Assembly (NCBI RefSeq): GCF_009711525.1
Contig: NZ_SMLV01000434.1
Coordinates: 1-64,000, forward strand
Length of the DNA stretch: 64,000 nt
Source: Fulvivirga lutimaris
Lineage (GTDB): Bacteria > Bacteroidota > Bacteroidia > Cytophagales > Cyclobacteriaceae
Direction of reading: 5' to 3'
Numbering within the stretch: the first letter of the stretch is position 1; each line of letters opens with the position of its first letter. The position numbers were made by a program, and so were the translations under genes. Below, one piece after another: positions 61,981-64,000 of the stretch. Under the pieces are notes generated by a model, which saw only the letters and a program-made list of their open reading frames with translations, had not been told where the DNA came from and made no database searches.

Positions 61981-63336
61981 TTAAAATCGCAAAAAGAACT
62001 CTGTCCCTTCATCTACTTTCGATTTTACTCCGAGCATGCCCTGATGCTGCCTCATGATTTGACGCGATAAACTTAGACCTATACCCGAGCCACTCTTTTT
62101 AGTAGTAAAAAACGGAATAAAGATTTTCTGAAGTGCCTCATCATCAATGCCATTGCCATTATCTTTTACAGATATTATGGGCCTGCTCTTCTCATCAAAA
62201 TATGCCTTTACTTCTACCAGTTTGTTCGTTTGCTCATCAAAGGCTTGTGTAGCATTTTTTATCAGGTTAATCAATACCTGCTCTATTAATTCTTTATCGG
62301 CATTTATGGTCATTGAAGGCGGGTCTACATTAATTGATGCCTTTACATCATTAGATTCAATTTCTTTTTTCAATAACATTAGCATTTCCACCAACAATGG
62401 CTTTACGCCAATCTCTGCAATTTTAGGTTTTGGTATATGCGTCAGGTTTCTAAAGTCCTGAACAAACCTAATGAGCCCCTGGCTTCTCTTTTTGATAGTT
62501 TGTACTGCCAGATGCAAGTCTTCAACGTCTTCATTACTAATGGCATTTATTTCCTGATCATTGCTCAACTGATGTTTCAATTCATCTTCTACAGTGTTTG
62601 CCAAAGAGCTGATCGGGGTCACGGAGTTCATGATTTCATGAGTCAAGACACGAACAAGGTTTTGCCATGCTTCCATCTCTTTTTCTTCAAGCTCATTTTG
62701 AATATTTTGAATGGAAATGAGCTTATACATTTTGCCTCGTAAAGTAAGCTCAATAGCATAAATGGCCAGCTGAACAATATCACCACCAATTTCCATTCTA
62801 ATGAGATCGCGACCACCGGTTCTTAACCTAATAATGATGTCAACCAGATTCTCATTGAGTGTTTTAAGGTCGCTGATATTCTCAAGTTGGCTTACCTTCA
62901 GCAACTTTTTTGCAGCAGTATTAATAATTTGAATCTTGCCCTTTTTATCAAAGGTAATAAGGCCAATACCGATGTGTTGAACAATATTTTTAAGGTACTG
63001 ATAATCGGCCTCTTTCTCCTTTCTGGCTTCGTGAAGGTTATTAAGTACGTTATTTAATGCTGCATTTAACCTGTTTAATTCAGGGTTGTCAAAGTCAGTC
63101 TTATATCTATGCGTGATGTCATCATTCTCGATTGACTCAAGAAATTCAAGAATATCCTCATTGCCGCGCTGTACATACTTAATTAGTGAAATGACCTGCA
63201 GCCCGAGTAAGATGAGTAGAATAAGCTCTGTAACTATGTATCCGTCCGAGGCAATAAGAAACGCCAGAGAAAAGATGGTTACTAATAAAGCACCTACTCT
63301 AAAAAGCACAGCTGTTTTTACATTACTAAAGTCCAT
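61981..63336 (-). CDS. NtrY/NtrB-like sensor histidine kinase
   Basis: A 451-residue kinase: two membrane helices (10-55) with a very short outer loop, a PAS domain (about 110-215), HisKA with H233 (LTHEIMNSVTPI), and HATPase_c (NLIKNATQAF, DNGNGID, SGIGLSLS). Its start overlaps the NtrC-type regulator stop by 11 bases, so they are a pair. It probably drives sigma-54 promoters. Confidence 0.93.
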   Translation of the reverse strand: MDFSNVKTAVLFRVGALLVTIFSLAFLIASDGYIVTELILLILLGLQVISLIKYVQRGNEDILEFLESIENDDITHRYKTDFDNPELNRLNAALNNVLNNLHEARKEKEADYQYLKNIVQHIGIGLITFDKKGKIQIINTAAKKLLKVSQLENISDLKTLNENLVDIIIRLRTGGRDLIRMEIGGDIVQLAIYAIELTLRGKMYKLISIQNIQNELEEKEMEAWQNLVRVLTHEIMNSVTPISSLANTVEDELKHQLSNDQEINAISNEDVEDLHLAVQTIKKRSQGLIRFVQDFRNLTHIPKPKIAEIGVKPLLVEMLMLLKKEIESNDVKASINVDPPSMTINADKELIEQVLINLIKNATQAFDEQTNKLVEVKAYFDEKSRPIISVKDNGNGIDDEALQKIFIPFFTTKKSGSGIGLSLSRQIMRQHQGMLGVKSKVDEGTEFFLRF

Positions 63337-64000
63337 GCTTTTCTAGCCTGCGGTATAGAGAAGCACGTGTAAGGCCTAACTCCTTAGCTGCTTTAGATAT
63401 ATTGCCATCATGAATATTGATGGCTCTTTTGATAACATTTCTTTCTACATCATCAAGGTTAAGGTTGTCAGTAATTACATCATCATTTGAGCTTTGTCCA
63501 CCTTTAAGAAATAAAAAGTCATTAACCTCAAGCGTTTGATTGTCACTCATAATTACTGCTCTTTCTATAGCATGCTGCAGCTCTCTTATATTACCTGGCC
63601 ATTGATATTTTTGAAGACTGGTTATAGCATCAGGCGAAATTTTCATGATGTCCTTCCTGTATTTTTTAGTATAGCTGGTCAGAAAATGACTGGCTAATAA
63701 AGGAATATCTTCCAGCCTGTCTCTCAAGGGGGGAAGTTTTATTTCAACCGTATTAATTCTGTATAATAAATCTTGCCTGAATGTGCCATCGTTCACCATA
63801 TCATGCACGTTCATGTTGGTGGCACATACCAGACGAATGTCAATGGGGATTGAAGTATTGGAACCTATTCTTGTAACTTCTCTATTTTGAAGAACAGTTA
63901 ATAACTTCGACTGCAATGGCATACTTAAATTTCCTATCTCATCTAAAAATAATGTTCCGTTATTGGCAAGTTCAAACCTTCCTGCACGATCGTCTTTAGC
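63326..64000 (-). CDS. NtrC-type sigma-54 activator, partial
   Basis: A 5'-truncated gene; the reading frame is open to the window edge. The visible 224 residues cover the end of the AAA+ domain (NNGTLFLDEIG Walker B, RLVCATN, FRQDLLYRINTVEI, WPGNIRELQHAIERAV) and a C-terminal Fis-type HTH (GNISKAAKELGLTRASLYRRL). The receiver domain and GAFTGA loop lie outside. Paired with the kinase at 61981. Confidence 0.95.
   Translation of the reverse strand, partial: AKDDRAGRFELANNGTLFLDEIGNLSMPLQSKLLTVLQNREVTRIGSNTSIPIDIRLVCATNMNVHDMVNDGTFRQDLLYRINTVEIKLPPLRDRLEDIPLLASHFLTSYTKKYRKDIMKISPDAITSLQKYQWPGNIRELQHAIERAVIMSDNQTLEVNDFLFLKGGQSSNDDVITDNLNLDDVERNVIKRAINIHDGNISKAAKELGLTRASLYRRLEKHGL

Overview
The window is a stretch of bacterial chromosome, AT-rich and densely coded on both strands. 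It most likely comes from a marine or soil member of the Bacteroidota, order Cytophagales (Fulvivirga/Marivirga-like). The evidence is the gene families: WG-repeat proteins, a PafA-type phosphatase, a BlaI/M56 pair, FtsX-type ABC permeases of about 790 residues, CreD with a winged-helix regulator, and TPR-HisKA_2/LytTR pairs. Several upstream regions also carry the Bacteroidota promoter pattern (TTTG, about 19 bases, TAnnTTTG). The genus is inference. No phage, plasmid, CRISPR array or intact insertion sequence is visible.

Layout. 0-4 kb: tRNA-Pro with an AGG anticodon and its own promoter, then a two-kinase operon (PAS-PAS-PAS kinase plus receiver-kinase hybrid). 4-15 kb: two WG-repeat proteins, a PafA phosphatase, an NSS sodium symporter with a 37-residue MetS-like small subunit, a TolB-like propeller protein, NfeD and flotillin FloA. 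15-20 kb: truncated haemoglobin, exonuclease III, DUF2461 protein coupled to an S1/P1 nuclease, HemA and a membrane-anchored HhH protein. 20-31 kb: an orphan 1,335-residue SF1 helicase, then a complete RND efflux operon (leader protein, adaptor, pump, outer-membrane factor) ended by a strong terminator. 31-37 kb: M23 peptidase, serine hydrolase, acyltransferase and ankyrin lipoprotein on the minus strand. They diverge from a membrane-anchored AraC-TolB-TPR regulator; the intergenic region holds four phased repeats.

37-42.6 kb is the most unusual part. A small DUF559 nuclease-fold gene sits inside nested palindromic and inverted repeats, some of which supply its C-terminal codons. Next to it is a BlaI repressor with two perfect 14-bp operators and a probably leaderless promoter, overlapping an M56 sensor protease fused to a periplasmic M23 (LytM) peptidoglycan hydrolase.

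42.6-56.5 kb: ECF sigma factor with a membrane partner, DUF4287/DUF5655 protein, TPR-HisKA_2 kinase with LytTR regulator, a B12-binding radical SAM protein, an M14 carboxypeptidase, a YdeI-like protein, an FtsX-type permease and a TfoX-like protein. 56.5-59.2 kb: a CreD operon with its winged-helix regulator; one 19-bp palindrome occurs twice and looks like the regulator's operator. 59-64 kb: HutD/Ves protein, DEAD-box helicase, YopX-like protein, a small Cys-containing protein, an accessory acyl carrier protein, and an NtrY-like kinase overlapping an NtrC-type regulator cut by the window edge.

Shared theme: much of the window concerns envelope sensing and remodelling (FloA/NfeD, M23 enzymes, M56-M23, CreD, RND efflux, five sensor kinases). 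No stretch without a gene exceeds about 300 bases.
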